From positions 2,815,001 through 2,879,000 of the forward strand of contig NZ_CP021247.1 of assembly GCF_017309955.1 (NCBI RefSeq): a stretch of 64,000 bases of DNA, read 5' to 3'. Positions 17,454 to 25,900 of this stretch are shown in pieces. Origin of the DNA: Novosphingobium sp. KA1. GTDB taxonomy: Bacteria; Pseudomonadota; Alphaproteobacteria; Sphingomonadales; Sphingomonadaceae. The notes below the pieces were generated by a model. It ran no database searches, had not been told where the DNA came from, and saw nothing but the letters and a program-made list of their open reading frames with translations. Position 1 is the first letter of the stretch, and each line of letters opens with the position of its first letter. Made by a program: the position numbers and the translations under genes.

Positions 17454-18131
17454 TTGCGCATCCTGATCGTCGAGGATGAACCCACGCTCGGCAACCAGCT
17501 GAAGACCACGCTCGAACAGAACGGCTATGCCGTGGACCTGTCGACCGACGGTGAGGACGGGCACTTTCTCGGCTCGACCGAAGAATACGATGCCGTGATC
17601 CTTGACCTGGGCCTGCCTGAAATCGATGGGCTGACCGTGCTCGGCATGTGGCGCCGCGAGGGGCGTACGTTCCCGGTGCTGGTGCTTACTGCCCGCGATT
17701 CCTGGTCGGACAAGGTCGCCGGGCTCGATGCCGGTGCCGACGACTATCTCGCCAAGCCGTTCCAGACCGAGGAACTGATCGCCCGTCTGCGCGCGCTGAT
17801 CCGCCGCGCCTCGGGCAATACTTCCAGCGAGCTGACTGCGGGCGACGTGCGTCTCGATACGCGCTCCGGCCGCGTTACGCTGGCCGGCGAGCCGGTCAAG
17901 ATGACCGCGCAGGAATACAAGCTGTTGTCCTACCTCATGCACCACAAGGGCAAGGTGGTCAGCCGCACCGAATTGATCGAGCATATCTACGATCAGGATT
18001 TCGACCGCGATTCGAACACGATCGAGGTCTTTGTCACGCGTATCCGCAAGAAGCTGGGCGCCGACGTCATCACCACGATCCGCGGACTTGGCTATAGTCT
18101 CGACGACCCGGCCGAGCCTGGCCGCGGCTGA
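17454..18131 (+). CDS. OmpR/PhoP-family response regulator
   Basis: A 225-aa DNA-binding response regulator. The receiver domain starts MRILIVEDEP and has the phosphoacceptor Asp51 in VILDLGLPEIDG, the conserved Thr in LVLTARD and Lys in LAKPF. The winged helix of the OmpR type (about 125-220) includes KMTAQEYKLLSYLMHHKGKV and NTIEVFVTRIRKKLG. The start codon is TTG at 17454 after GGGAGAG; no ATG is available near the receiver's start. The kinase starts 7 bp after its stop. Sequence is closest in feel to the PhoP/QseB group. Confidence 0.95.
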   Translation: MRILIVEDEPTLGNQLKTTLEQNGYAVDLSTDGEDGHFLGSTEEYDAVILDLGLPEIDGLTVLGMWRREGRTFPVLVLTARDSWSDKVAGLDAGADDYLAKPFQTEELIARLRALIRRASGNTSSELTAGDVRLDTRSGRVTLAGEPVKMTAQEYKLLSYLMHHKGKVVSRTELIEHIYDQDFDRDSNTIEVFVTRIRKKLGADVITTIRGLGYSLDDPAEPGRG

Positions 18132-18138
18132 GGTTTCC

Positions 18139-19554
18139 ATGACACAAGCGCCGACCAGCGGCGCCGCAGAACCCGCACCCGAAAAGCGGGGAGCGGGTTT
18201 TGCGCACGAGCGGTCGACCGGCTCGCTGGCCCGGCGCATGATGCTGATCGCGGCAGGCTGGATCTCGATCCTCCTGCTGGTTGGCGGACTGGCGCTCGAC
18301 CATGCGCTGAGCGGCATCGTCACGCGCAATTTCGACGAGCAGCTGGGCTACATGCTTACCGGCATGATCGGGTCGGCCGAAATCGGCCCCGACGGCGAGG
18401 TGTTTTTCAACCGCCCGCTCGGCGACCAGCGCTTCCTCGAACCGAACTCGGGCCTCTACTGGCAGATTCGCGGCAAGGGACACGAGGACTTCCCCTCCCG
18501 CTCGTTGTGGGATCGCAGCCTGGCGGTGCCGGACGATCACTTCGACGCGCAGTTGCACGTCTACGATTCGAACCAGTTCCCCGGTGAGCCACTGCGCGTG
18601 ATGGAGCGCTCCATCATCCTGCCGGGCAGCAATACCAAGTGGATGTTCACGGTGGCGGCGAGCCGTGCCGAGAACAATGAACAGATCAAGATGAACCGCG
18701 CGATCCTGCTCTACAGCTTCGTCGCGCTGGGTTTCGGGCTGCTGCTGATGGCGGGCATGCAGACCTGGTACGGCCTGTTCCCGCTTCGCCATATCCGCCG
18801 GGCGATCCAGCGGCTGCGGACGACCGGTTCGGCGCGGGTCAGCGGCCCGCTCCCGCGCGAGGTGGAGCCGCTGGTCGAGGAATTGAACGCACTGCTGGCC
18901 CATAACGAGCGGCAGGCGGAAGAGGCGCGCACCCATGCGGGCAATCTCGCCCATGCGCTCAAGACGCCGCTGACGGTGGTGATGAACGCGGCTACCGCCA
19001 AGGCGCCCGATCTGGCCGACACGGTGATTCGCGAAGCGGCGGTGATGCGCCGCCAGGTCGACCATCACCTTGCGCGGGCGAGGGCGGTGGGCCGGCGTGC
19101 GGTGGGGCAGTCGCGCGCCGACGTCTGGCCGAGCCTCGAGGCGGTGCTGCGGGCGGTGGAGCGGCTCTATGACCAGACCCGTTTCGACCTTGACGGCAAT
19201 CACGATGCGGTGGTGGCGCTGGAAAAGCAGGATCTTGAGGAAATCCTCGGCAACCTGATCGAGAATGCGGCTAAATATGGCGGCGGCAGTGTTTTTGTCA
19301 CGGTCGACGCCGTGCGCGATTCGTCCCTTTGCGAGATATGGATCGAGGACGACGGCATGGGCATTCCCGAAGCCGAGAGGATCCGAATCTTTGATCGCGG
19401 TGCCCGGCTCGACACCGGCAAGCCCGGCACTGGCCTGGGCCTGGCGATCGTGCGCGACGTGGTGGAAATCTACGGCGGCACCGTGATGCTCGACGAAAGC
19501 GAGGACCTGGGCGGCCTGCTGGTCAAGCTGGCGGTGCCGCGCGCCAACAGCTGA
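18139..19554 (+). CDS. Membrane sensor histidine kinase, partner of the upstream regulator
   Basis: A 471-aa inner-membrane kinase. Two membrane segments (MLIAAGWISILLLVGGLALD, about 36-56; AILLYSFVALGFGLLLMAG, about 190-210) enclose a periplasmic sensor domain of about 135 residues. HAMP-like and coiled segments are followed by the H box GNLAHALKTPLTVVM. The N box EEILGNLIENAAKYG, G1 EDDGMGIP and G2 KPGTGLGLAIV of the ATPase are all intact. It resembles PhoQ-type kinases. The signal is unknown, and the adjacent PepSY protein is a candidate partner. Confidence 0.94.
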   Translation: MTQAPTSGAAEPAPEKRGAGFAHERSTGSLARRMMLIAAGWISILLLVGGLALDHALSGIVTRNFDEQLGYMLTGMIGSAEIGPDGEVFFNRPLGDQRFLEPNSGLYWQIRGKGHEDFPSRSLWDRSLAVPDDHFDAQLHVYDSNQFPGEPLRVMERSIILPGSNTKWMFTVAASRAENNEQIKMNRAILLYSFVALGFGLLLMAGMQTWYGLFPLRHIRRAIQRLRTTGSARVSGPLPREVEPLVEELNALLAHNERQAEEARTHAGNLAHALKTPLTVVMNAATAKAPDLADTVIREAAVMRRQVDHHLARARAVGRRAVGQSRADVWPSLEAVLRAVERLYDQTRFDLDGNHDAVVALEKQDLEEILGNLIENAAKYGGGSVFVTVDAVRDSSLCEIWIEDDGMGIPEAERIRIFDRGARLDTGKPGTGLGLAIVRDVVEIYGGTVMLDESEDLGGLLVKLAVPRANS

Positions 19555-19740
19555 CCCGGCGATATCTAACCAAGGAGTGGCGGGCTGCCGCCAAGGCTTC
19601 TGCGCGAGTGCCCGGCATGCTACACGCTGTTCAAAGGTGAGCTGAAAGCGGGGGGAAGCCGTGTGCCGCGCCTTGCGGACCCCGTCATTCGTCCCCATGG
19701 CCGGCGCTCCAGATTCGCGACCCTATCCAAGGAAACCCCC

Positions 19741-19944
19741 ATGACCGATTCCATCTCCCTGACCCTGTCGCCCGACGAAGTCGAAATGCTCGTCGATGCA
19801 CTCGAAGCCGATCTTGAAGGCTACGTCGAAGCCGCCAAGGAAGCGCGCGAGGACGGCAACAAGGAAGACCTGGAAACCTTTGCGGAAGCGGCCACGCGCA
19901 TCCAGGGCCTGCTGACCCGTCTGCAGGACCTCGTCGAGGGCTGA
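19741..19944 (+). CDS. Small acidic protein of unknown function
   Basis: A 67-aa protein, strongly acidic and predicted to be two helices: MTDSISLTLSPDEVEMLVDA and then LEADLEGYVEAAKEAREDGN, LETFAEAATRIQGLLTRLQD. AAGGA lies about 7 bases upstream of the ATG at 19741, and codon third positions are GC-rich like neighbouring genes, which supports a real gene. It has no signal peptide, cysteine or known motif. It lies 186 bp downstream of the kinase and is followed by a hairpin. I do not recognise the family. Confidence 0.75.
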   Translation: MTDSISLTLSPDEVEMLVDALEADLEGYVEAAKEAREDGNKEDLETFAEAATRIQGLLTRLQDLVEG

Positions 19945-19963
19945 AAAGACTGAAAAGGGGGGG

Positions 19964-19986
19964 AGGCGGCGTGCCGCCTTCTTCCT
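19964..19986 (+). terminator. Hairpin after the small acidic gene
   Basis: AGGCGGC-GT-GCCGCCT has 7-bp arms and a very short loop, followed by the T-rich TCTTCCTTATTT. It lies between two convergent genes. Confidence 0.5.
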
Positions 19987-20011
19987 TATTTGCTGCCGGA
20001 TAACGGCAGGT

Positions 20012-20311
20012 TCAACCTGCCTTGGCGCGCTCGTGATGGCGGATCACTTCGTCAATGATGAAGCGGATGAACTTTTCGCCGAAATCGGGATCGAGGTGTG
20101 CGTCCTCGGCCAGCTTGCGCAGGCGCACGATCTGGCGTTCCTCCCGGCCCGGATCCGAGGCGGGCAGGTTCTTTTCCGCCTTGTACGTGCCCACGGCCTG
20201 GGTGATGCGAAAGCGCTCGGCCAGCATGTGGATCAGCGCGGCGTCGATATTGTCGATGCTGGAGCGGAATGCGGCCAGAACCGGATCGGAAGAGGGCGTG
20301 GTCTCGGTCAT
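20012..20311 (-). CDS. Chorismate mutase (AroQ class, monofunctional)
   Basis: A 99-aa all-helical enzyme converting chorismate to prephenate for Phe/Tyr synthesis. The family pattern is present: AAFRSSIDNIDAALIHMLAERFRITQAVGTYKAEKN, with the active-site Arg/Lys pattern, then DPGREERQIVRLRKLAEDAHLDPDF and FIRFIIDEVIRHHERAK. It is a free-standing domain rather than a fusion to prephenate dehydratase, as common in alphaproteobacteria. There is no signal peptide, so it is the cytoplasmic rather than the secreted form. It is convergent with the small acidic gene. Confidence 0.93.
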   Translation of the reverse strand: MTETTPSSDPVLAAFRSSIDNIDAALIHMLAERFRITQAVGTYKAEKNLPASDPGREERQIVRLRKLAEDAHLDPDFGEKFIRFIIDEVIRHHERAKAG

Positions 20312-20463
20312 CGGATCGGTCCGCTAGCACGGCTTGCCTGCCGGTTCCAGCCCGCCTGCGGTCTTGGCGGCGATGCCTGCATGCTTAAGCAATCCCGAAG
20401 TTTGACCGGCCGGTGGCATTGGCTCTTGCCTAAACGCCTGCGAACGCGCAATGCGCCGGAACG

Positions 20464-21480
20464 ATGAGTGCCGATGTCATACCCCTGCGCACGCGCGGAT
20501 CGCAACCTTCCCTCGCTCCCATGCTGGCGCTCACCGCGTCCGGCATGAACAGTGTCAATGCGGTCATTCTTGACCGCATGCAGAGCGAGATTCCCCTCAT
20601 TCCGGCGCTGGCCGGGCACCTGATCTCGGGCGGCGGCAAGCGCATGCGCCCGATGCTGACGGTGGCCGCGGCGGAGCTGTGCGGCTATCAGGGGACCCGG
20701 CATTACAAGCTGGCGGCGGCACTTGAGTTCATTCATACCGCCACGCTGCTGCATGACGACGTTGTCGACGGTTCGGACATGCGCCGCGGCAAGGCGGCAG
20801 CCAACATCGTTTTCGGCAATCCGGCCACGGTGCTGGTCGGTGACTTCCTGTTCACCCGCGCCTTCGAACTGATGGTCGAGGATGGCAGCATCCGCGTCCT
20901 CAAGATCCTTTCGCGCGCCAGTTCGATCATTGTCGAGGGCGAGGTCGACCAACTGACCGCCCAGCGCAAGATCGAGACGAGCGAGGAACATTACCTCGGC
21001 ATCATCGGTTCGAAGACGGCTGCGCTGTTCTCGGCCGCGACCCGCATCGCTGCTGCGGTGGCTGAAAAGAGCGATGCGGAGGAGCAGGCGCTCGATACCT
21101 TCGGTCGCAATCTCGGCATCGCCTTCCAGCTTGTCGACGATGCGATCGATTACGATTCGGAAGCGTCGGAGTCCGGCAAGGACAAGGGTGACGATTTCCG
21201 TGAGGGCAAGATGACCTTGCCGGTCATCCTGGCCTATGCGCGCGGCACTGCCGAGGAGCGCAAGTTCTGGGAGGATGCCATTGCCGGCTTCCGAACCGAG
21301 GACGAGGATCTTGCTCATGCCGTCGAACTGATCAATCGCCACGGCTGCGTCGAGGCAACCCGCGAGCGGGCCCGCCTTTACGGCCAGCGGGCGATTGATG
21401 CGCTGTCGATCTTCCCGGCTGGCGCCGCGCGTGATGCGATGTGCGAAGCGGTCGAGTTCGCGATCGCGCGCCGCTACTGA
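20464..21480 (+). CDS. Long-chain trans-polyprenyl diphosphate synthase (quinone side chain)
   Basis: A 338-aa IspB/DdsA-like enzyme that condenses isopentenyl diphosphate to the octa- or decaprenyl chain used for ubiquinone. It has GGGKRMRPML for substrate binding, the first Asp-rich motif HDDVVD at 97-102 and the second DDAIDYDSE near 225, plus the GDFLFTRAFELM segment. Residues upstream of DDVVD decide chain length and include small side chains (HTATLLHDD), in keeping with a long product. The exact length (in this group usually Q10) is inference. A strong terminator follows. Confidence 0.93.
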   Translation: MSADVIPLRTRGSQPSLAPMLALTASGMNSVNAVILDRMQSEIPLIPALAGHLISGGGKRMRPMLTVAAAELCGYQGTRHYKLAAALEFIHTATLLHDDVVDGSDMRRGKAAANIVFGNPATVLVGDFLFTRAFELMVEDGSIRVLKILSRASSIIVEGEVDQLTAQRKIETSEEHYLGIIGSKTAALFSAATRIAAAVAEKSDAEEQALDTFGRNLGIAFQLVDDAIDYDSEASESGKDKGDDFREGKMTLPVILAYARGTAEERKFWEDAIAGFRTEDEDLAHAVELINRHGCVEATRERARLYGQRAIDALSIFPAGAARDAMCEAVEFAIARRY

Positions 21481-21508
21481 ACCGGCTGTTGCATCGTCGG
21501 ACACAATG

Positions 21509-21537
21509 AAAGCGCGCCGGATACCGGCGCGCTTTTT
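21509..21537 (+). terminator. Terminator after the polyprenyl synthase
   Basis: A perfect 12-bp stem (AAAGCGCGCCGG / CCGGCGCGCTTT) with a 3-nt ATA loop, followed by a T run. Confidence 0.92.
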
Positions 21538-21824
21538 GTTTGCCCGGAACTCTTGAGGCGGCGATTCCGGGATTGCTCGTTGTCTTGGATAAAAGAATCA
21601 TAATCGTGTCGCGCTGGTCCGAGATCTCCGGTGATTGAGTGATTTATTTGATCTGTATTATAATTTAGGTTGAATAAACTGGTCGGATTGCGAAAGTATC
21701 GCGAATGGTGCTGCAGGCATGGTGCGATTGGCATCTGTTTTCCGCGAACAAGTTGGCGGTTCCCTGCGGAGGCGGCGACTGCTTGCGGATGGCGCTTGAC
21801 CGTTCCGGCACGAGGAGAGCTCAC
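21538..21824 (+). promoter_or_regulatory. AT-rich upstream region of the exported amidase
   Basis: No gene is seen in this 287-bp stretch. About 21590-21680 is clearly AT-rich, including TATTATAAT-like sequence around 21655-21665, which could serve as a -10 region. The start-proximal part holds GAGGAGAG, the ribosome-binding site for the ATG at 21825. The exact promoter is not defined. Confidence 0.4.
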
Positions 21825-22925
21825 ATGCTGACCCTGAAATTCGCCAAGACGCCTTTCGCGAGGCACGGTTTTCGTCTGCGTGCCTCCGTCTTGGCGCTGT
21901 CCGCGCTGCTTGCGGTGGGGGGCGCAGCCGAGGCCTGCACCCGTGCGGTCTATCTCGGCCCGAACGGCAACGTGATCACCGCAAGGTCGATGGACTGGAA
22001 GAGCGATATCCTGTCCAACTTGTGGATCCTGCCACGCGGGATGGCGCGCAGCGGTGAAGTGGGGCCGAACTCGATCAAGTGGACCTCAAAATACGGCAGC
22101 GTGGTTGTCAGCGGTTATGACGTCTCGACGACGGACGGGGTCAACGAAAAGGGCTTGGAAGCGAACCTGCTGTGGCTGGTCGAATCCAAGTACCCGCCCT
22201 TCGATGGGAAGGGAAAGCCCGGCCTCACGATCGCCGCATGGGCGCAGTATGTGCTCGACAATTTCGCCACCGTCGATGAAGCGGTGGCCGCGCTGCGGGG
22301 TGAGCCTTTCACCATCGTAACGGATAATGTGCCGGGGGAGGATCGGCTGACGACCGTGCACCTTTCGCTCTCCGATGCGAGCGGCGACAGCGCGATCATC
22401 GAGTATATCAACGGCAAGCAGGTCATCCACCACTCGCGCGATTTTCAGGTGATGACGAATTCGCCGACCTTCGACCAGCAACTGGCGCTCAATGCCTACT
22501 GGAAGCAGATTGGCGGTACGGTGATGTTGCCAGGCACCAATCGGGCGTCGGATCGCTTCACTCGCGCTGCTTTCTATATCAACGCGATTCCGAAGTCCGA
22601 GGATCCGGACAAGGCGCTCGCCGCCGTATTCAGCGTCATTCGCAATGCCTCGGTGCCATATGGCATCACCACGCCAGGCGAGCCGAACATTTCCTCGACC
22701 CGTTGGCGCACGGTGTTCGATCACAAGCGTCAACTTTATTTCTTCGAGTCGGCGCTGACGCCCAACACCTTCTGGGTCGATCTGAAGAAGATCGATTTTA
22801 CGCGGGAGACCGGCAAGGTGAAGATGCTCGATCTCGGCCCCAATCAGGATCACACCTTCTCGGGCGAGGCCTCAGGCCAGTTCGCCGGCCATGCGCCGTT
22901 CCGTTTCCTCGGTCTGCCGGGCTGA
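21825..22925 (+). CDS. Exported Ntn hydrolase: choloylglycine hydrolase / penicillin V acylase family
   Basis: A 366-aa protein with a long signal peptide (RLRASVLALSALLAVGGAAEA) ending exactly before Cys38 in EACTRAVYLG. Processing would expose the Cys as N-terminal nucleophile, the hallmark of linear-amide C-N hydrolases. Other family motifs are ITARSMDWK (Arg and Asp of the active site), the TTDGVNEKGLEANLLWL strand-loop region and a late Asn/Arg pair in SSTRWRTVFDHKRQLYFF. It is probably periplasmic. Known Gram-negative relatives cleave penicillin V or long-chain acyl-homoserine lactones; bile-salt hydrolysis is unlikely here. The start at 21825 has GAGGAGAG upstream. Confidence 0.9.
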   Translation: MLTLKFAKTPFARHGFRLRASVLALSALLAVGGAAEACTRAVYLGPNGNVITARSMDWKSDILSNLWILPRGMARSGEVGPNSIKWTSKYGSVVVSGYDVSTTDGVNEKGLEANLLWLVESKYPPFDGKGKPGLTIAAWAQYVLDNFATVDEAVAALRGEPFTIVTDNVPGEDRLTTVHLSLSDASGDSAIIEYINGKQVIHHSRDFQVMTNSPTFDQQLALNAYWKQIGGTVMLPGTNRASDRFTRAAFYINAIPKSEDPDKALAAVFSVIRNASVPYGITTPGEPNISSTRWRTVFDHKRQLYFFESALTPNTFWVDLKKIDFTRETGKVKMLDLGPNQDHTFSGEASGQFAGHAPFRFLGLPG

Positions 22926-23020
22926 CGCTGCGCCAAAAGCGCCACAGTTGTGCGCTGCAATGAAATGGCAACAATGCTGCAATTGCGGCGCGCCGGTCGT
23001 GAGTCTATCCAGTGCCCGCC

Positions 23021-23782
23021 ATGCACCCCGAATCCGAGCTGGCTGCCACGGGTTACCAGCCCGGGTCGCCGCGCCAGCGCATCGTCTCTTCCGTGCTGTC
23101 CGCGGCCATTATTCTGGCTGCGATGCTGCTTGTCATCACCCAGACCGGCCTCGTGCCCGATCTTGTCAAGAAGACCTCTTCGCTCACGACCTTCGACGTC
23201 GTCGATCACGACAAGGAGCAGGGCGGCGAAGCGCCGGAAAAGCCCAAGCAGCAACAGGCCAAGCATGTCGAGCACAAGACGACGGTGCCGGTGGTTGCGC
23301 CCGACAAGCCGGTGGAGCAGCCTGCCGCTGCGCCGAAGCAGGCATTCACGTTCCTGCGCATGTCGAGCAGCGAATTTGCGGCGGCCGACATCGGCAAGAT
23401 GAAGGGGCAGTCCTCGGCCTCGGGGGATGAGGCGCCGGGTGGTTCGGGCGGCACATATGGACCGGGGGAAGGGCCGGGTGGCGTCGTACTCTATAACGCT
23501 GCCTGGTTCCGCGAACCGACGGATGCGCAATTGGGTGGCTATCTTCCCGAGCGGCGTCCGGATAGCGGTTGGGGCGAGATCGCGTGTCAGACCCAGCCGC
23601 ACTACAAAGTCGACAATTGCCAGATTCTCGGTGAATCTCCTCGGGGATCGGGCTTCGGCCGCGCCGTGCTCAATGCGGCCTGGCAGTTCCAGGTGCAGCC
23701 GCCCCGCGTCAACGGCAAACCACAGATCGGTACCTGGGTGCGCATCCATATCTCTTACGGGGTGCGGGGCGCCTCGATCTGA
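23021..23782 (+). CDS. TonB-like energy transducer protein
   Basis: A 253-aa protein with one N-terminal membrane segment (VLSAAIILAAMLLVITQTG, about 24-42). A periplasmic Lys/Pro/Gln-rich stretch follows (EAPEKPKQQQAKHVEHK, KPVEQPAAAPK). The C-terminal domain has CQTQPHYKVDNCQILGESPRGSGFG then AVLNAAWQFQVQPPRVNG, the pattern of TonB C-terminal domains. Two cysteines in that domain could form a disulfide. The start is ATG 23021, or a GTG three codons upstream, and neither has a strong ribosome-binding site. exbB/exbD are not nearby. It could transduce energy to a receptor or be a TonB-family envelope protein with another job. Confidence 0.75.
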   Translation: MHPESELAATGYQPGSPRQRIVSSVLSAAIILAAMLLVITQTGLVPDLVKKTSSLTTFDVVDHDKEQGGEAPEKPKQQQAKHVEHKTTVPVVAPDKPVEQPAAAPKQAFTFLRMSSSEFAAADIGKMKGQSSASGDEAPGGSGGTYGPGEGPGGVVLYNAAWFREPTDAQLGGYLPERRPDSGWGEIACQTQPHYKVDNCQILGESPRGSGFGRAVLNAAWQFQVQPPRVNGKPQIGTWVRIHISYGVRGASI

Positions 23783-23800
23783 TTCGGTTTTCCGCGCCGC

Positions 23801-25753
23801 TCAGGCGGCGTTGAAGGAACTGTTCGGGATGCCGGCATAGCGCTCCAACAGTTCTGGCAGCGGCATCGGCATGGCCATGTAGTAGCCCTGTGCGAGCGTG
23901 AAACCGGCAATGCGTGCGCTGAGCAACTGGTCCTCGGTCTCAATGCCCTCGATCACGCAATCAAGCGAAAGTGAACGGGCGAGATTGCGGATGGCCGCGA
24001 TCAGCCGGCGGCCGCGCGTCTCGTCGAGACGCGGCGCAAAGCTGCGGTCGATTTTCACCATGTCGAGGGGCAACTGGTGCAATGCGGAAAGGCTGGAGTA
24101 GCCGGTGCCGAAATCGTCGAGCGCAATCCGGGCGCCGATCTCGCGCAGGCCTTCGAGCGCCTCGCTGGCACTGTCGAATTTCGAGATGAGCGATGTTTCG
24201 GTGATCTCGAAAACCAGCCGGCTGGCGGAAATGCCGGATCGTTCGATCAGCGCGATCAAGGCGGCGATCGTCTCCGCGTCGGAAATGTCCTGGCCTGAAA
24301 GGTTGAAGCAGACCGTCATCGGCTGGGGTAGCTGGGCCAGGGCGTCGAGCGCCCTGCCGAACAGGGCCAGTGTCACTTCCCGGGCCCGGCCCAATCGCTC
24401 GGCGGTAGCGATCAGCAATTCTGGATTGACCGAACCCAGAGATGCGGAATGCCAGCGGGCGAGACACTCGACGCCGATCGGCGTACGCGTTTCGGTGGCC
24501 ACGATCGGCTGGAAGACGACCGAAAGTTCGCGGGTGAGATCGGCAGTCTGGAGGGCAGCATCGAGCGCCTGCTCGGTGCGGATCATCTGTTCCAGCTTGC
24601 TCGAGAAACGAACGCATTGGCCGCGCTTTTCGTTCTTGGCGTGATAGAGCGCAAAATCGGCCCGGTCGAACAGGTCGTGCGCGTTGCGGCCGCTGGCGGG
24701 ATAATCGGCAAGGCCTGCTGAACAGCCGACCGAGACCACGATGTCTGCAATGCGGGCCGGGCGGCGGATCTCGGCGCAAAGCGCCTGGGTGACGGCTTCG
24801 GCTTCTTCCAGCGGGCCCTGCACGATGATGCCGAATTCGTCGCCGCCGAGGCGCGCCATCACCGCATCGTCAGGAATGGCGGCCAGGATCCTTTCGCCCA
24901 GTACGTGGAGCAGGCGGTCTCCTTGGGCGTGCCCGTAGGTGTCGTTGACCGGCTTGAAACGATCGAGGTCGATCAGGCCGACGCAGAACACGTCCTCGCT
25001 CCCGGCGTTCGCCAGCAGGCCTTCAAGGCGGGCGAAGAAGTAGCGCCGGTTCGGCAGTCCGGTGAGCGCATCAGTCTCGGCCAGCCGGGCGTTTTCCTCG
25101 CTCAGCGCCTGGGCCTGACGGCGTTCGTTGGCGAGGGCGTGCTGCGTGTTCTCCAGTGCGATGAACGAATCGTAGGTATCGCGCAGGATCTTGAGGATCA
25201 CGATCGCGACCAGCGCGATGTTGATTGCGATCGCGACTTGTACGAAGGGCCCTTTTATCATGCTGTAGCACAGGAAAGTGCTGAGCACGGTTACGCAGAC
25301 GAGGGTCGCCGCAGTGGGCAGGAAGGTCAGGCAGAAGGTGCAGCCCAGCACCGTGACGGCCACGAAGATGGCGACATGGCCGTGTTCGTAGGGACCGCCA
25401 TACTGGTCCAGCCATAGCGCCCAAGCCACGAAAGCGAGCGCCATGAACACGGCGATAACGGTGGTGCGCTGCATGCGGCGCAGGGCTAGCTCCGGATCGA
25501 AATCGGAAGCATTGGGAACCCGCAGCCAGGCGAACATGCGCATCAGGCAGGCTGCGATCAGCACCGAAGGGACAATCAGCGTCAGCGAGACCGGCGCGAT
25601 CGTCCAATGCGTGTAGCCCAGGATGGCGGCGTTGACCGAGAGTAGTCCGTAAAGCGGGGGAATCCTTTCCCTCAGGCGCAGGAACTGGGCTACCGGCAAT
25701 GGAAACTGCCCGGCGCGATAGGTCTTGCTGAGAGGGTGAGCGGTTTCGTGCAA
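23801..25753 (-). CDS. Membrane GGDEF-EAL cyclic-di-GMP protein
   Basis: A 650-aa inner-membrane protein with about five or six membrane segments in the first 210 residues, then a short coiled linker. The GGDEF domain has ETDALTGLPNRRYFFARLEGL and an intact MARLGGDEFGIIV active site. The EAL domain reads GVECLARW at the EAL position, so the metal-ligand Glu is kept, with FEITETSL, ALDDFGTGYSSLSAL, KIDRSF and EGIETEDQ. Both cyclase and phosphodiesterase sites look usable. The start is TTG at 25753, with GGAG 9 bases upstream. It stands alone, divergent from hrpB. Its final codons lie 18 bp from the convergent TonB-like gene. Confidence 0.94.
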   Translation of the reverse strand: MHETAHPLSKTYRAGQFPLPVAQFLRLRERIPPLYGLLSVNAAILGYTHWTIAPVSLTLIVPSVLIAACLMRMFAWLRVPNASDFDPELALRRMQRTTVIAVFMALAFVAWALWLDQYGGPYEHGHVAIFVAVTVLGCTFCLTFLPTAATLVCVTVLSTFLCYSMIKGPFVQVAIAINIALVAIVILKILRDTYDSFIALENTQHALANERRQAQALSEENARLAETDALTGLPNRRYFFARLEGLLANAGSEDVFCVGLIDLDRFKPVNDTYGHAQGDRLLHVLGERILAAIPDDAVMARLGGDEFGIIVQGPLEEAEAVTQALCAEIRRPARIADIVVSVGCSAGLADYPASGRNAHDLFDRADFALYHAKNEKRGQCVRFSSKLEQMIRTEQALDAALQTADLTRELSVVFQPIVATETRTPIGVECLARWHSASLGSVNPELLIATAERLGRAREVTLALFGRALDALAQLPQPMTVCFNLSGQDISDAETIAALIALIERSGISASRLVFEITETSLISKFDSASEALEGLREIGARIALDDFGTGYSSLSALHQLPLDMVKIDRSFAPRLDETRGRRLIAAIRNLARSLSLDCVIEGIETEDQLLSARIAGFTLAQGYYMAMPMPLPELLERYAGIPNSSFNAA

Positions 25754-25900
25754 GGTCCTGAACTCCGGAACCTGACATAGCCTGCAATTCTTGAAGAAGA
25801 ATGGATGGCGCCGCGAACTGCATCCGTTCTGGAGTGAACTTGCGGATCGCGGCGAAATTCATCTTAGGCGAATTTCCAAAGCGTCTCTAAGGAGCCCCGC

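Noticed and set aside
23791..23810. Hairpin between the convergent TonB-like and GGDEF-EAL genes
   Set aside because: The stem is only about 6 bp, the loop contains the stop codon of one gene and no U run follows.
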